Source of the DNA: JAIBBG01 sp040381475
Lineage (GTDB): Bacteria; Bacteroidota; Bacteroidia; Flavobacteriales_D; Sanyastnellaceae
DNA: 64,000 nt
Assembly: GCA_040381475.1 (NCBI GenBank)
Contig: JBEIHH010000005.1
Span: 17,720-81,719 of the forward strand
Direction of reading: 5' to 3'
Part shown: one piece after another, positions 44,187 through 52,255 of the stretch
Numbering within the stretch: position 1 is the first letter of the stretch
Layout of the letters: the number at the start of each line of letters is the position of its first letter
Translations under genes and position numbers: made by a program
The notes under the pieces: model-generated
Databases searched by the model: none
Seen by the model: only the letters and a program-made list of their open reading frames with translations
What the model was told of the DNA's origin: nothing

Positions 44187-46457
44187 TTACTTGCTTCGTT
44201 CAGCTTTGATGGACAAGACCTTTGGTTCTTCACCATGCACATAGATGAATACCAGCTTTTCCTGAATTCCCTGTTTAGAAATCGGATTGAATCCAACGTG
44301 CAGCAATGTGGACTCACCAGGCTTGAGTTCTGATTTTTCAAGCAACGGAATAGTACACCCGCATTCAGCAACAACGCTGTCGATTCGCATGATCTCATTG
44401 CCGGAATTCTTCAACTCAAAGTCATGGGTCACTTCACCAAACCATGGAATCAGTCCGAAGTCATGATGCTCATTATCTAGTTGAAGACCTGAACCAAATT
44501 TAACAGGAGTGAAGTATTCGACCTTCGTAATTTCTATCTTGCGTTCTAGCGAAGCTGACCTGCTATAGATGGAGTTGCGTTCATCCATGAGATCATCGCT
44601 GACCGCCGCATCTGCCTTGTATTCGCCAAATGGAAGAAGCATGAATTCTAGCTTTGCGCCGTTTATCGCGGTACCTTCGATATAGGGTTTGAATATCCCG
44701 TTGCTATCAGCAAGCATTTCATTGACCAAACTGGCAGTTCTGCGTTTGGTAAGATTAAGATTGTAATCACTTTCAGCTCTGGGGCTTGCGAATCCACGAA
44801 CCGATATTCGAAGACTTTTACCAGCTTCCAATTCCTTTAAAGCACACTCAGAAAAATCACTCAGATCTCGCATTCCGGCATTCACCTTCATCTCAAAGAA
44901 ATCCAGCGTAATTGTTTCTGCATCCTCCTTTTTTTCACCGGTAAGACCCTTGCGGTTCTCATCGAGATATTTAGGAATTAATTTCACATAAGAACGATAG
45001 GCCTCACCATATGTCGTTGTTGTGGTAGTATCCAATGTTCTTGGGTTGGGTTCATCATTGTGAAAATAGAGCACCACTGGCAGAGTTCTTATGAGATCCT
45101 CAGGCCGATCTGACGGAGATCCATTGATTGAATCACTCTTGAGTCTGATCCAATCAAGAAAATACAACTTGTTACAACAATACTCATTTTCATTTTCTGC
45201 TGACTTTCTGTTCGATGTTAAAACCAACTCCGGTGATTCATCCACTGCACGAAAGGCCACACCCATTTCATTGTATGTTGAATTCAACAGACGACCGCAA
45301 TTTTCAGGAGAACCGAAAACTGCACCCTCCTTCTTTGCCAGAAACAAATCATAACCACCATATCCGTAATGCCAATTGCTTGAAAACAACAAATTGCCCT
45401 GATAAAGAAAAGGTGCAATTTCATCCCCGGGTGAATTGATCTTCTTGCCTGCGCTTTTAGGCTTTGACCATCCTTCGTCAAACTCCGATATCCAGAGATC
45501 CATTCCCCCTTCTCCTTCTTCCCTGTCCGAAGAAAAGATCATTACAGTTTTATTATTCCACAAAGTCACATGTGGCATCGTATTGTTCGTTCCCGATTCG
45601 TTCAATTCCGTAATTTCCCTATAGTTTGACCAGCCATTTTCAGTTTTATCTGCCGAGTAAATACTGACAAAACCGTTCATTTCTGTTGTAAAAAACAACT
45701 GCTCACCGAATACGCATGGGTTCGAAACAGAAGCAAACTCTGAAGGTAATTTCGACAGTTTTTCTCCTTCCTGAATTTGATCCCGTAGGCGATTTGGTGC
45801 ATCAACTTCATGAATGGACCAAACACCTTCCCTATATCCAGAGAAGAAAAACCGGCCGTCATGAAAATAAGGTGATGCGGTGCTTTCGTAGTTTGAGGTT
45901 GTTTTCAGTGCCTTCAATTCGCCACCCCACTCATCGCAACGAAGCATTCCAGCCATCGGGGTGTTAATCAGATCATCAGAATTATGTTCCATCGCCCAGA
46001 CAGCACTTTTCACTTCATGCTCCGCCTTTTCTATTAAATTCTTATCTGCCTTGGATTTATGTTTCTTGATGAATTTCTTAAAATTCCTTTGAGCATCTTC
46101 ATACTTTCCATTGAGTTTTTCAATACTGGCAATCCAATACAAAGCATCCGGGTCTATAGCGCCGTTGTCTTTAGAATAATTGGCAGTAAAAAGTTTTTCG
46201 GACAGATCATATCGCTTAACGTAAAATGCAGCCAGGGCATACTTTGATTTGATATCAAAATCCGATGTATCCAACTCATATGCTTGCTGATAGTAACCAA
46301 ATGCAAGTTGCCAATTTCCCGCTTCAATTGACTCCATGCCCATTTTAACGAAGGCAGCAGGAGGCTGAGTATATCCCGCATTAGAATTGCACAAAGGAAT
46401 CAAAAAGACCAAAAAAAATCTCAGAGGAAGTGCTATTTTAAAATTTATAAAAAACAT
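44187..46457 (-). CDS. TPR / PD40 / OmpA-like / DUF1573 multidomain envelope protein
   Basis: 756 aa from ATG 46457; an in-frame GTG seven codons earlier is less likely. Order: signal-like N-terminus ('LRFFLVFLIPLCNSNAGYTQ'), TPR-like helices (~25-130), a PD40/TolB-type propeller (~165-390: 'FFFSGYREGVW', 'FSSDREEGEGGMDLWISEF', 'LLFSSNWHYGYGGYDLFLA'), an OmpA-like domain (~480-640: 'RISVRGFASPRAESDYNLNL', 'KRRTASLVNEML'), and a C-terminal DUF1573 domain (~660-756: 'FGLIPWFGEVTHDFELKNSG', 'ECGCTIP'). The first three parts match the common Bacteroidota PD40-OmpA proteins of the Pal/PorE type. A DUF1573 tail on this design is unusual. Expected in the periplasm, perhaps bound to peptidoglycan. 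Confidence 0.82.
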   Translation of the reverse strand: MFFINFKIALPLRFFLVFLIPLCNSNAGYTQPPAAFVKMGMESIEAGNWQLAFGYYQQAYELDTSDFDIKSKYALAAFYVKRYDLSEKLFTANYSKDNGAIDPDALYWIASIEKLNGKYEDAQRNFKKFIKKHKSKADKNLIEKAEHEVKSAVWAMEHNSDDLINTPMAGMLRCDEWGGELKALKTTSNYESTASPYFHDGRFFFSGYREGVWSIHEVDAPNRLRDQIQEGEKLSKLPSEFASVSNPCVFGEQLFFTTEMNGFVSIYSADKTENGWSNYREITELNESGTNNTMPHVTLWNNKTVMIFSSDREEGEGGMDLWISEFDEGWSKPKSAGKKINSPGDEIAPFLYQGNLLFSSNWHYGYGGYDLFLAKKEGAVFGSPENCGRLLNSTYNEMGVAFRAVDESPELVLTSNRKSAENENEYCCNKLYFLDWIRLKSDSINGSPSDRPEDLIRTLPVVLYFHNDEPNPRTLDTTTTTTYGEAYRSYVKLIPKYLDENRKGLTGEKKEDAETITLDFFEMKVNAGMRDLSDFSECALKELEAGKSLRISVRGFASPRAESDYNLNLTKRRTASLVNEMLADSNGIFKPYIEGTAINGAKLEFMLLPFGEYKADAAVSDDLMDERNSIYSRSASLERKIEITKVEYFTPVKFGSGLQLDNEHHDFGLIPWFGEVTHDFELKNSGNEIMRIDSVVAECGCTIPLLEKSELKPGESTLLHVGFNPISKQGIQEKLVFIYVHGEEPKVLSIKAERSK

Positions 46458-46609
46458 TGAGATATGATTCAAAGTCACACCAGTAAAATTATCAAAGTGC
46501 GAAACCGTGAAAGTAAGGTTTTTCCAGGTAAAAAAATGCGTCAGACTATTGGTTTATTCGATTTCAGTGTCCAATTGACGTTGACGTATCAATCCACCTC
46601 CTGCCTTAC

Positions 46610-46617
46610 TAACTTTG
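46610..46617 (+). promoter_or_regulatory. Candidate -7 box (TAACTTTG) for the DNA glycosylase gene
   Basis: Perfect TAnnTTTG ending 7 nt before the ATG at 46625, predicting a transcript with almost no leader. No -33 TTTG at proper spacing. Confidence 0.45.
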
Positions 46618-46624
46618 AAGCCTG

Positions 46625-47365
46625 ATGATTTCAGAATCTCACCAGCCCAAGCTTTACGAACACATCATGCAGTTCAACAGTGAATTGGAATTCAAGTCCA
46701 GTTTGCCTGCAGGCATCAGAATCATGAACCCCTTCAGAGATCACGAGCATGTTATGCATTCTGTTGATGCTTTCTACCGCAGGTATTATTCAGATTCCGA
46801 AACGAGAAAATTGATTCTGGGAATCAACCCCGGTCGTTTGGGTGCAGGTGCCACAGGAATACCCTTCACCGATCCAAAAAGACTTGTAGAAAATTGTGGA
46901 ATTGAATTCACTGGAACCATCACACATGAACCGTCGAGTGTATTCGTTTATCAGTTGATAGATGCATACGGTGGTGTCAAAAAATTCTATCAAGACTTTC
47001 TAATCAGTTCCATATGTCCTCTTGGATTTCTTGAACTTAACAAAGGGAAATGGGTGAATCACAATTACTATGACAGCAGCAAACTGCAAAAAGCAGTAAA
47101 GCCATTTGCTGCGGAGATGTTGCATAAACTCATTGCACACGGAATCGACAGAAAGGTCGTTTTCTGTCTTGGTACAGGGAAAAACTATGCATTTATCCGC
47201 GATCTGAATGAGGAATTTGGTTTTTTTGACAAGGTCATTCCTGTCGAGCATCCCCGTTATATCATGCAATACAAATCAGCAAAGATTCAGGAATACATTG
47301 ACAAATACCTGAACGTATTTCTCCAGGCAAATTCCATAGATGAGCCACAAAAAGCGGCATTCTGA
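46625..47365 (+). CDS. SMUG2-like uracil-DNA glycosylase family protein
   Basis: 246 aa. Matches the UDG-superfamily group often annotated SMUG2 (DUF4918): motif 1 'ILGINPGRLGAGATGIPFTDPKRL', 'SSVFVYQLIDAYGGVKKFY', 'LISSICPLGFL', and the C-terminal 'PVEHPRYIMQYKSAK' where the family has its catalytic/leucine-loop His-Pro. Expected to remove uracil or a related lesion base from DNA as the first step of base excision repair; substrate range is not predictable. The gene lies between a large envelope protein and ribBA and has its own -7 box. Confidence 0.85.
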   Translation: MISESHQPKLYEHIMQFNSELEFKSSLPAGIRIMNPFRDHEHVMHSVDAFYRRYYSDSETRKLILGINPGRLGAGATGIPFTDPKRLVENCGIEFTGTITHEPSSVFVYQLIDAYGGVKKFYQDFLISSICPLGFLELNKGKWVNHNYYDSSKLQKAVKPFAAEMLHKLIAHGIDRKVVFCLGTGKNYAFIRDLNEEFGFFDKVIPVEHPRYIMQYKSAKIQEYIDKYLNVFLQANSIDEPQKAAF

Positions 47366-47413
47366 GAAATCACTAACCGCGGCATACCGGCGGATTATTC
47401 ATGGCGAATGGAC

Positions 47414-47421
47414 TAAATTTG
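47414..47421 (+). promoter_or_regulatory. Candidate -7 box (TAAATTTG) for ribBA, leaderless spacing
   Basis: Perfect TAnnTTTG that ends exactly 4 nt before the ribBA ATG. In Bacteroidota, transcription starts ~5 nt after this box, so the mRNA would begin at the start codon. This leaves no room for an FMN riboswitch. Confidence 0.5.
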
Positions 47422-47425
47422 CACC

Positions 47426-48553
47426 ATGAGCAATACACTTGTGAAGGAAAAGCTTGACTCCATATCAGATGCACTTGAAGACGTAAAATCAGGCAAACCT
47501 GTCATCGTTGTTGACGATGAAGACCGTGAAAATGAAGGTGATTTTATTGTTGCAGCAAGGCACGTATCTCCGGAGATCATCAATTTCATGGCGAAATATG
47601 GACGAGGCCTCATTTGTCTGGCGGTTACAGAAGAAATCTGCGACAAGCTTGGTCTGGAGATGATGGTAAGCAACAACACAGATCCGAACAAAACAGCCTT
47701 CACTGTTTCTATTGATTTACTAGGTCATGGATGCACAACAGGGATCAGCGCTCAGGACAGATCAAAAACAATTCAGGCTCTCATCAATCCGGATTCCAGA
47801 TCAACAGATTTCGCGAGACCCGGTCATATTTTTCCGCTTAAAGCTAAAAACGGTGGTGTATTGCGTAGAACAGGTCACACAGAAGCAGCAGTTGACCTTG
47901 CAAGGTTGGCGGGACTTGAACCTGCCGGTGCCATTGTCGAAATCATGAACGACGATGGAACCATGGCAAGACTGCCGCAACTCATGGAGCTCGCAGAAAA
48001 ATTTGAAATGAAACTGATTTCTATTCGTGATCTGATCGCCTACAGGTTGAGTAAGGAAACGCTTGTAGAGCGTGCAAGTGAGACAACAATTGCCACAGTG
48101 CATGGAGAATTCAGGTTTATCGGATATCGTCAGACAATTGAGAATAAAGAATATCTGGCACTTGTGAAAGGACAATGGAATCAGGATGAGGCAATTCCGG
48201 TGAGGGTTCACTCATGCAACATTGTAAGCGATATTTTTTCAACCCTGAGAGGCAATACTGCCGCGCAGCTCGATACTGCAATGCGCAAAATCAACGAAGA
48301 AGGAAAAGGAGTAATTGTTTACATCAATCATCTTCAGCCGGGAGTTAGTCTGTTGGATGAAATCAATGAGCTTGCCACCAAATCCAATTCAAGCAGTTCA
48401 AAGATGGATTCGCGTGATTATGGCATAGGCGCACAAATTCTGAGATCTCTTGGTGTAACCAAAATGAAACTCATCACCTCTCACCCCGCGGCGAAGCGCA
48501 GCGGCCTTGACGCCTACGGTCTTGAGATTGTTGACTACATCAATCTGTATTAG
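47426..48553 (+). CDS. ribB: DHBP synthase with degenerate GTP cyclohydrolase II domain (RibBA-like)
   Basis: 375 aa. The N-terminal RibB domain (1-~205) is complete and should make 3,4-dihydroxy-2-butanone 4-phosphate for riboflavin: 'IVVDDEDRENEGDFIVAARH', 'GHGCTTGISAQDRSKTI', 'FARPGHIFPLKAKNGGVLRRTGHTEA'. The C-terminal cyclohydrolase II domain (~210-375) has lost the zinc and catalytic residues: where active enzymes read 'S-E-C ... R-C-D-C-G', this one reads 'HSCNIVSDIFSTLRGNTAAQL', so two of the three zinc Cys are gone. The 'E-G-R-G-I-G-L' loop is replaced by 'LQPGVSLLDEI'. Only RibB activity is therefore likely; a separate ribA should exist. Overlaps the convergent gene by 4 bp. Confidence 0.88.
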   Translation: MSNTLVKEKLDSISDALEDVKSGKPVIVVDDEDRENEGDFIVAARHVSPEIINFMAKYGRGLICLAVTEEICDKLGLEMMVSNNTDPNKTAFTVSIDLLGHGCTTGISAQDRSKTIQALINPDSRSTDFARPGHIFPLKAKNGGVLRRTGHTEAAVDLARLAGLEPAGAIVEIMNDDGTMARLPQLMELAEKFEMKLISIRDLIAYRLSKETLVERASETTIATVHGEFRFIGYRQTIENKEYLALVKGQWNQDEAIPVRVHSCNIVSDIFSTLRGNTAAQLDTAMRKINEEGKGVIVYINHLQPGVSLLDEINELATKSNSSSSKMDSRDYGIGAQILRSLGVTKMKLITSHPAAKRSGLDAYGLEIVDYINLY

Positions 48554-50940
48554 TGACTTACAATAAGTTTTCCGTTAAGAACACCATTATTTTGAATTAC
48601 TGAAATCGTGTAAACTCCGTCTGTCAGTGTCTTTGTATCCAATACGTACTGACCATTCAGGGATCCGAATAAACTCTGCCTGACCAGAACTTTACCGGTA
48701 ACATCAGAAACCAATAATTCATTTAGTACCTGATCAGAATTGATTTTAACCGCAACAAAGTCGTTGCCCGGGTTAGGATACAATTGCACTAAATTGACTT
48801 TGCTCAGATCTTCCACGGCAATATGCACATCCAGGGGATAAACCTCACCATTATTCAATACTACGTAAAAAGCAAGTCCGACACCGTTGCTGTTATTAGC
48901 CGGATTGATAAAACCCGTCGAAAATATCAAAGCAGCCTGACCAGACAAATCATAACCCGACATTGGAATTTCCCACAAACCATATTGAAACTGATCGTTT
49001 GTTTCATTGACGCTGAACACATATGTTTCATTGGCAGACCAAATCAGATTGTCTGAAAAGATTCCGAAGTTCAAATTGCTCGCCCACTCTTGTTGTGATC
49101 CTAAAAAATCGCTGATGTCAATTTGACCCAGATCGGTAGAACTCTGATAAAACTGAATATTACAGAAAGTGCTCGCGGCAGAAATCTCAGCTTCATCCAT
49201 ATGCACAAATTGAAACGGTGGGGCAGGATTGTATCCGGACTCACTCAGAATTCCAGATAACATCAGCCTGTGATTAAGACCTTCCATCAAATCAATGGTC
49301 TGGCTATAGAGAATAGAAGCAGGATTGCTATTTCCTTCAGGAAAAATTTCAATCAATGTTGGTTCATTGACTTGAATCGCATTAAAACCTGTTGCCTCCG
49401 GAAATGCAAAACCGGAAATAGCCAGAACGCCATTGACATAGAGATCAATCGCGCCGAGTGCTTCATCTGCACTTGTGTGAATGAATTGAACTTGAGCAAA
49501 TACAGGCTCCTGCGGTGCGATGGGCAGTGGAATGAGCTCCCCGCCATCTGCATCGGCCAGCCAGAGACCGAGTGTTTCTCCATTGCTATTGAATTCCGGT
49601 TGCAGAAAACCACTCAGAATCATTGCAAAAGCACTCCCGCCCAAATTCGAAAAATTTGCCTCATAAGTTTCATAATGGATAGCGCCGGAAGCATTGGTTA
49701 GGTTAACTAAAAAATCATTGGCACCAAGTATCTGATATGGGTGGATTTCACTGAATTGCGAATTCTCGATGAGTGATTGATTGACCGGCGCAACAATGTT
49801 GAGATCAACATCACCGGCGTCTGTGGAACCATGGATAAAACAAAATTCGATTTCGTCCGAATTATTTGTGACCGACTTTGCTCCTTCCAGGCTAACCAAA
49901 TCAAAAGGTATAGCAGGATTATATCCTGTAGAACTCACAATACCTTCAGTGATTACGAGGTATCGTTCACCTGAAATTAACGAAAAAGAAGTCGAATATG
50001 GATTCGGAAATGGTGATCCATCTGCTGAAACAATTTCCAAAGAAATTTCCTGAGCGGCAGGTACGTTTATGAAAGACGTTGCATGACGAAACATAAGATC
50101 ATTCACGATGCTGTTGTCATTGACCAAAACATCAATAGATTCCAAACTGATATCAGGAGAGTTGTGAATGAACTGCACCTGAGCAAATAAATTCAGGTTA
50201 TTCAATGGTAATTCAGTCATCATGCCACCTGCCGGACCTGCAGCCCACAAACTGAGAGGCTCACCGTTCAGGTTGACCGACTGATTCACAAAATCGCTGC
50301 TTACAATTGTCAGAGCCTGACCACCCCAGTCATATTCAGCAAACGGTGCTGCATAGGAAGCGTAGCTATTTACTCCGCTTTCATCATAAACGGTCAATTC
50401 GTAATCAGCAGAGAACAGTTCCAGGTATTCACTAAAATCTCCATAGCCAATGTTGTCAAATGCCGGCAACTGGATTAGTTCGGTTTCGTGAAGATCAGCA
50501 ATGCCGAGATCCATGGACCCGTTGAAAAAAGTGAAACTGGTCGCAGAAGGATTCGCTGCTGCTTCCAGCGCCTGATCGAGATGATAAACTGTCAATGGCT
50601 GGATGGGCTGGTAGTTTGGATTGAGGGCACCGTTGATCACAAAAACATTTTTACTTGCATGAATCAGTGTGTAGCTGTATGATGCCACAATATCCAATGG
50701 ACTATCGGAATCGGAGAAAGCCAGTCCAATGACCAGAGAACTTTGAGTCGATGCATCGAAAAACGGCGTAGCCTGATGGAACAAAAAATCATCGGCAAAA
50801 AGTTCCCCATTCAAATAGAGGTCAATAACCGCCAGATCAGGATCCGGAGAATTGTGAATCAGTTGAACGCGGGCTATTTGAGCCTCAACGGAGTTGACGA
50901 ATAAAAGAGTGGTAAAGAAGAAGGTATAAATACGAATCAT
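48550..50940 (-). CDS. Secreted DUF4397 triple-repeat protein with T9SS type A tail
   Basis: 796 aa. Signal peptide 'IYTFFFTTLLFVNSVEAQ'. Three tandem units of ~230 aa follow, each opening with a DUF4397 motif ('ARVQLIHNSPDPDLAVIDLYL', 'AQVQFIHNSPDISLESIDVLV', 'AQVQFIHTSADEALGAIDLYV'). Each unit also has a weaker second half ('FTFFNGSMDLGIADL', 'FCFIHGSTDAGDVDL', 'IQFYQSSTDLGQIDI') ending in 'L-x-L/F-W/Y-A/V ... G-G/E-x-x-x-L-P/D-L'. The C-terminus is a type A sorting domain ('LYPNPGNDFVAVKINSDQV', 'TLTDGVYTISV'). DUF4397 modules are beta-sandwiches found in surface proteins; no catalysis is known. Expected at the cell surface via T9SS. Overlaps ribBA tail to tail by 4 bp. Confidence 0.9.
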   Translation of the reverse strand: MIRIYTFFFTTLLFVNSVEAQIARVQLIHNSPDPDLAVIDLYLNGELFADDFLFHQATPFFDASTQSSLVIGLAFSDSDSPLDIVASYSYTLIHASKNVFVINGALNPNYQPIQPLTVYHLDQALEAAANPSATSFTFFNGSMDLGIADLHETELIQLPAFDNIGYGDFSEYLELFSADYELTVYDESGVNSYASYAAPFAEYDWGGQALTIVSSDFVNQSVNLNGEPLSLWAAGPAGGMMTELPLNNLNLFAQVQFIHNSPDISLESIDVLVNDNSIVNDLMFRHATSFINVPAAQEISLEIVSADGSPFPNPYSTSFSLISGERYLVITEGIVSSTGYNPAIPFDLVSLEGAKSVTNNSDEIEFCFIHGSTDAGDVDLNIVAPVNQSLIENSQFSEIHPYQILGANDFLVNLTNASGAIHYETYEANFSNLGGSAFAMILSGFLQPEFNSNGETLGLWLADADGGELIPLPIAPQEPVFAQVQFIHTSADEALGAIDLYVNGVLAISGFAFPEATGFNAIQVNEPTLIEIFPEGNSNPASILYSQTIDLMEGLNHRLMLSGILSESGYNPAPPFQFVHMDEAEISAASTFCNIQFYQSSTDLGQIDISDFLGSQQEWASNLNFGIFSDNLIWSANETYVFSVNETNDQFQYGLWEIPMSGYDLSGQAALIFSTGFINPANNSNGVGLAFYVVLNNGEVYPLDVHIAVEDLSKVNLVQLYPNPGNDFVAVKINSDQVLNELLVSDVTGKVLVRQSLFGSLNGQYVLDTKTLTDGVYTISVIQNNGVLNGKLIVSH

Positions 50941-51002
50941 ATGAAGGAGTTATATGTGAAAACGAGGCCTTCTACGGAAATCTCATTCCAAGGTTCGTAA
51001 GT

Positions 51003-51010
51003 CAAATATA
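51003..51010 (-). promoter_or_regulatory. Candidate -7 box (TATATTTG) for the DUF4397 gene
   Basis: On the minus strand this is a perfect TAnnTTTG, 62 nt before the ATG at 50940. It sits in the divergent gap shared with the MerR-type regulator. No good -33 element was found. Confidence 0.45.
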
Positions 51011-51084
51011 TCGTACTTGTTAAATCCAATACTATAGCTTCAAGAATCTTTGAACTTTGAAAGATAACCTTTGTTTGTAACGGT

Positions 51085-51984
51085 ATGACTGATCAAATTC
51101 AAGAGTTTAGCATTAAGGATCTCGAAAGCTATACCGGAATCAAAGCACATACGATTCGGATATGGGAACAGCGCTATGGACTCTTGAAACCTGAGCGCAC
51201 CGACAGCAATATCCGGCGTTATTCAGACAAGGAACTGAAGATGTTGCTGAATATATCGTTGCTCAATCAGCGCGGTCATAAGATTTCGGAAATCGCCGCT
51301 ATGGACGAAGAAGCAATGTCGAGACTCATAGAGCAATATTCCAAATCGGTTGAAAATGACGACACGCTGATTGCGACCCTGAAGCTGGCTATGTTGAATT
51401 TTGATGAGAAGTTATTCAACAGCGTAATTGATCTCCGAATTGCAACCCAAGGACTTGAAAGCGCCTATATCAATGTAGTTACCCCATTTATGGTTCACAT
51501 TGGTACCTTATGGCTATCCAACGCAATCTGCCCAGCTCAGGAGCATTTTATTTCGAACCTGGTTAGACAGAAAATATACGCACACACCGATAAACTGGGT
51601 ACTGACCTCGTGGTTAAACACGATAAAACTTTCGTTTTGTATTTGCCAGAACTTGAATTCCATGAGCTATCGTTGCTTATGTTGAATTTCGCACTTCGCT
51701 CGAGGGGTTTTAAAACGATTTACCTTGGTCAGTCTGTACCTTTAGATGACTTGTTTCAGGTCTACCAGCGCAGTGGACCAGTTCATTACATCTCTTTATT
51801 TACCGCGCAACCTGCGCAGGTTCTGCTGCCAAGTTATCTTCAAAAACTGATAGATAAATTCAGAGGCACCCACTGCGAATTTCACCTTACCGGTGGAGTA
51901 TTATCAGGTATAAAGTCTCCTGAGCTTGGCTTGATCAACATCCATAAGGATATCAGCACCATGCTTTTAGAGGTCATATCCTAA
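51085..51984 (+). CDS. MerR-family regulator with CarH-type B12-binding domain
   Basis: 299 aa. Residues ~6-75 are a MerR winged helix: 'FSIKDLESYTGIKAHTIRIWEQRYGLLKPERTDSNIRRYSD'. The rest is a cobalamin-binding helical cap plus Rossmann fold, as in CarH/LitR photoreceptors. The W-x9-E-H motif is exact (W143, E153, H154, matching W131/E141/H142 of Thermus CarH). The lower-ligand motif reads E191-F-H193-E-L-S (E-x-H-x-x-G in CarH, so Ser replaces Gly). The residue after the Trp, which in CarH is His132 (ligand of the light-state adduct), is Leu144 here. The protein should bind adenosylcobalamin and repress promoters; the light response may differ. The sigma factor gene and paired operators lie immediately downstream. 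Confidence 0.9.
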   Translation: MTDQIQEFSIKDLESYTGIKAHTIRIWEQRYGLLKPERTDSNIRRYSDKELKMLLNISLLNQRGHKISEIAAMDEEAMSRLIEQYSKSVENDDTLIATLKLAMLNFDEKLFNSVIDLRIATQGLESAYINVVTPFMVHIGTLWLSNAICPAQEHFISNLVRQKIYAHTDKLGTDLVVKHDKTFVLYLPELEFHELSLLMLNFALRSRGFKTIYLGQSVPLDDLFQVYQRSGPVHYISLFTAQPAQVLLPSYLQKLIDKFRGTHCEFHLTGGVLSGIKSPELGLINIHKDISTMLLEVIS

Positions 51985-52157
51985 GTCCCCCCACTTATTC
52001 TCAGTCATGCCAATTTGATGGATCGTTTTAAAGATCCTCTCGTGCAATTTCATTTAGTCAAACTCTTTTTGCATTGACGGATGATCAATTTAAACAAAAG
52101 CCCTTGATTGATCCCACTCATTTATTTGATTATCAACTATTTAATCCGAATGATTCG

Positions 52158-52193
52158 TTTTGTTTAATATTTTAACAATTTCGTTAAACAAAA
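52158..52193. promoter_or_regulatory. Operator-like inverted repeat 1 (TTTTGTTTAA-N16-TTAAACAAAA)
   Basis: 10-bp perfect arms around a 16-bp spacer. It lies just upstream of the likely -33 element of the sigma factor gene. The core TTGTTTAA-N16-TTAAACAA is repeated with identical spacing 53 bp further on. Confidence 0.7.
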
Positions 52194-52194
52194 A

Positions 52195-52226
52195 TTTGGC
52201 AGCGGGAATATCTTGTTTAATCTTTG
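52195..52226 (+). promoter_or_regulatory. Likely promoter of the sigma factor gene
   Basis: -33 TTTG (52195-52198), 20-bp spacer, -7 AATCTTTG (52219-52226; one mismatch to TAnnTTTG). The predicted start lies near 52231, inside operator 2, and ~25 nt before the ATG at 52256. Confidence 0.5.
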
Positions 52227-52244
52227 GCGCAGATAATTAAACAA
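52213..52244. promoter_or_regulatory. Operator-like inverted repeat 2 (TTGTTTAA-N16-TTAAACAA)
   Basis: 8-bp perfect arms (9 with an inner T-A pair) at exactly the spacing of operator 1. It covers the -7 box and predicted start site of the sigma factor gene, a repressor-type position. Confidence 0.7.
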
Positions 52245-52255
52245 AAAATCATCCC

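Noticed and set aside
47300..47425. FMN riboswitch ahead of ribBA
   Set aside because: Only 60 bp lies before the gene, a -7 box sits 4 nt from the ATG, and none of the conserved RFN helices are present.
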